Assembly (NCBI GenBank): GCA_035763625.1
Contig: DASUAS010000106.1
Coordinates: 1-20,545 of the forward strand
Source of the DNA: DASUAS01 sp035763625
GTDB taxonomy: Bacteria > Actinomycetota > Acidimicrobiia > IMCC26256 > DASPTH01
Direction of reading: 5' to 3'
DNA length: 20,545 bases
Shown here: one piece after another, positions 20,430-20,545 of the stretch
Layout: every line of letters starts with the position of its first letter
How positions within the stretch are numbered: position 1 is the first letter of the stretch
Position numbers and translations under genes: made by a program
Notes under the pieces: generated by a model
Databases searched by the model: none
The model's input: only the letters and a program-made list of their open reading frames with translations
What the model was told of the DNA's origin: nothing

Positions 20430-20545
20430 TCAGGGACGCGCGGGATTCCGGTTCCAGACGCGGAGCGGTCCGACCGCCATGAAGCCGGCAGCGAGCGCGG
20501 CGTCCAGACCGGCGCCGCGCTCGTAGCCCACGATCCAGGCCTCGG
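20430..20545 (-). CDS. C-terminal end of a protein, possibly a GNAT acetyltransferase
   Basis: Read on the minus strand from the window edge, the last 37 codons end in TGA at 20430. Visible residues include E-A-W-I-V-G-Y-E-R-G-A-G and A-A-G-F-M-A-V-G-P-L-R-V-W-N-R. A helix followed by A-G-F and a strand is common at the end of GNAT acetyltransferases, but the acetyl-CoA loop lies outside the window, so this is only a suggestion. The start is missing. The 18 codons between its stop and the GTG of the nucleotidyltransferase are open in the same frame. Confidence 0.45.
   Translation of the reverse strand, partial: EAWIVGYERGAGLDAALAAGFMAVGPLRVWNRNPARP

Overview
The window is a stretch of G+C-rich chromosome (about 70% by eye) with tightly packed genes on both strands and no gap longer than about 160 bases. 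No transposase, integrase, phage gene, CRISPR array, rRNA or tRNA was seen. Composition, leaderless gene starts, an SCO6745-like protein, an actinobacterial-style TPP riboswitch and a CsbD/MT0933-like tail all suggest an actinobacterium. Acidimicrobiia or a related deep lineage is a guess from gene content, not a result.

Layout. Positions 1-60 hold the end of a small Lys/Asp-rich protein gene. A COG1926-type phosphoribosyltransferase (92-766, +) runs into a histone-deacetylase-family hydrolase (756-1775, -), which follows a CPBP intramembrane protease (1786-2655, -). Next on the minus strand is a coupled set: the FAD subunit and 2Fe-2S subunit of a xanthine dehydrogenase/CO dehydrogenase-family enzyme, then a dienelactone hydrolase (4796 down to 2743). 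No molybdopterin large subunit is present. A Nudix hydrolase (4888-5592, +) diverges from this set. It is followed by a secreted YVTN beta-propeller protein (5674-6972, +) and a convergent histidine phosphatase (7016-7591, -).

The clearest functional unit is a thiamine salvage operon (about 7628-12093, +). A TPP riboswitch precedes thiamine diphosphokinase, thiB (binding protein), thiP (double permease) and thiQ (ATPase). Thiamine would be imported and converted to TPP in one step, with TPP shutting off translation because the Shine-Dalgarno sequence lies inside the aptamer. A two-component system (OmpR-type regulator and short intramembrane-type kinase) follows, then ribB for riboflavin synthesis.

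The right part holds a lipoprotein alpha/beta hydrolase, a small acidic hypothetical protein, a membrane-anchored protein with a Thr/Ala linker, a DUF4190-like two-helix membrane protein, pdxH (vitamin B6), a VOC/glyoxalase-fold protein and an SCO6745-like protein. After these come a two-gene set of unknown function, a C-terminally short nucleotidyltransferase and the end of a possible GNAT acetyltransferase. Thiamine, riboflavin and pyridoxal-phosphate functions all lie within 11 kb, but only the thiamine genes form an evident operon.

The most general observation is a recurring start architecture. At nine gene starts on both strands a TANNNT -10 box lies exactly 6-8 bases before the start codon (TAGGGT-N6-ATG occurs twice). 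These genes are probably transcribed as leaderless mRNAs. Genes inside operons instead use stop/start overlaps or Shine-Dalgarno sequences. I see no wholly new defence or mobile system here. The best leads are the riboswitch/start overlap, the leaderless starts, the molybdenum-hydroxylase pair without its large subunit, and the E-C-C motif small-protein pair.
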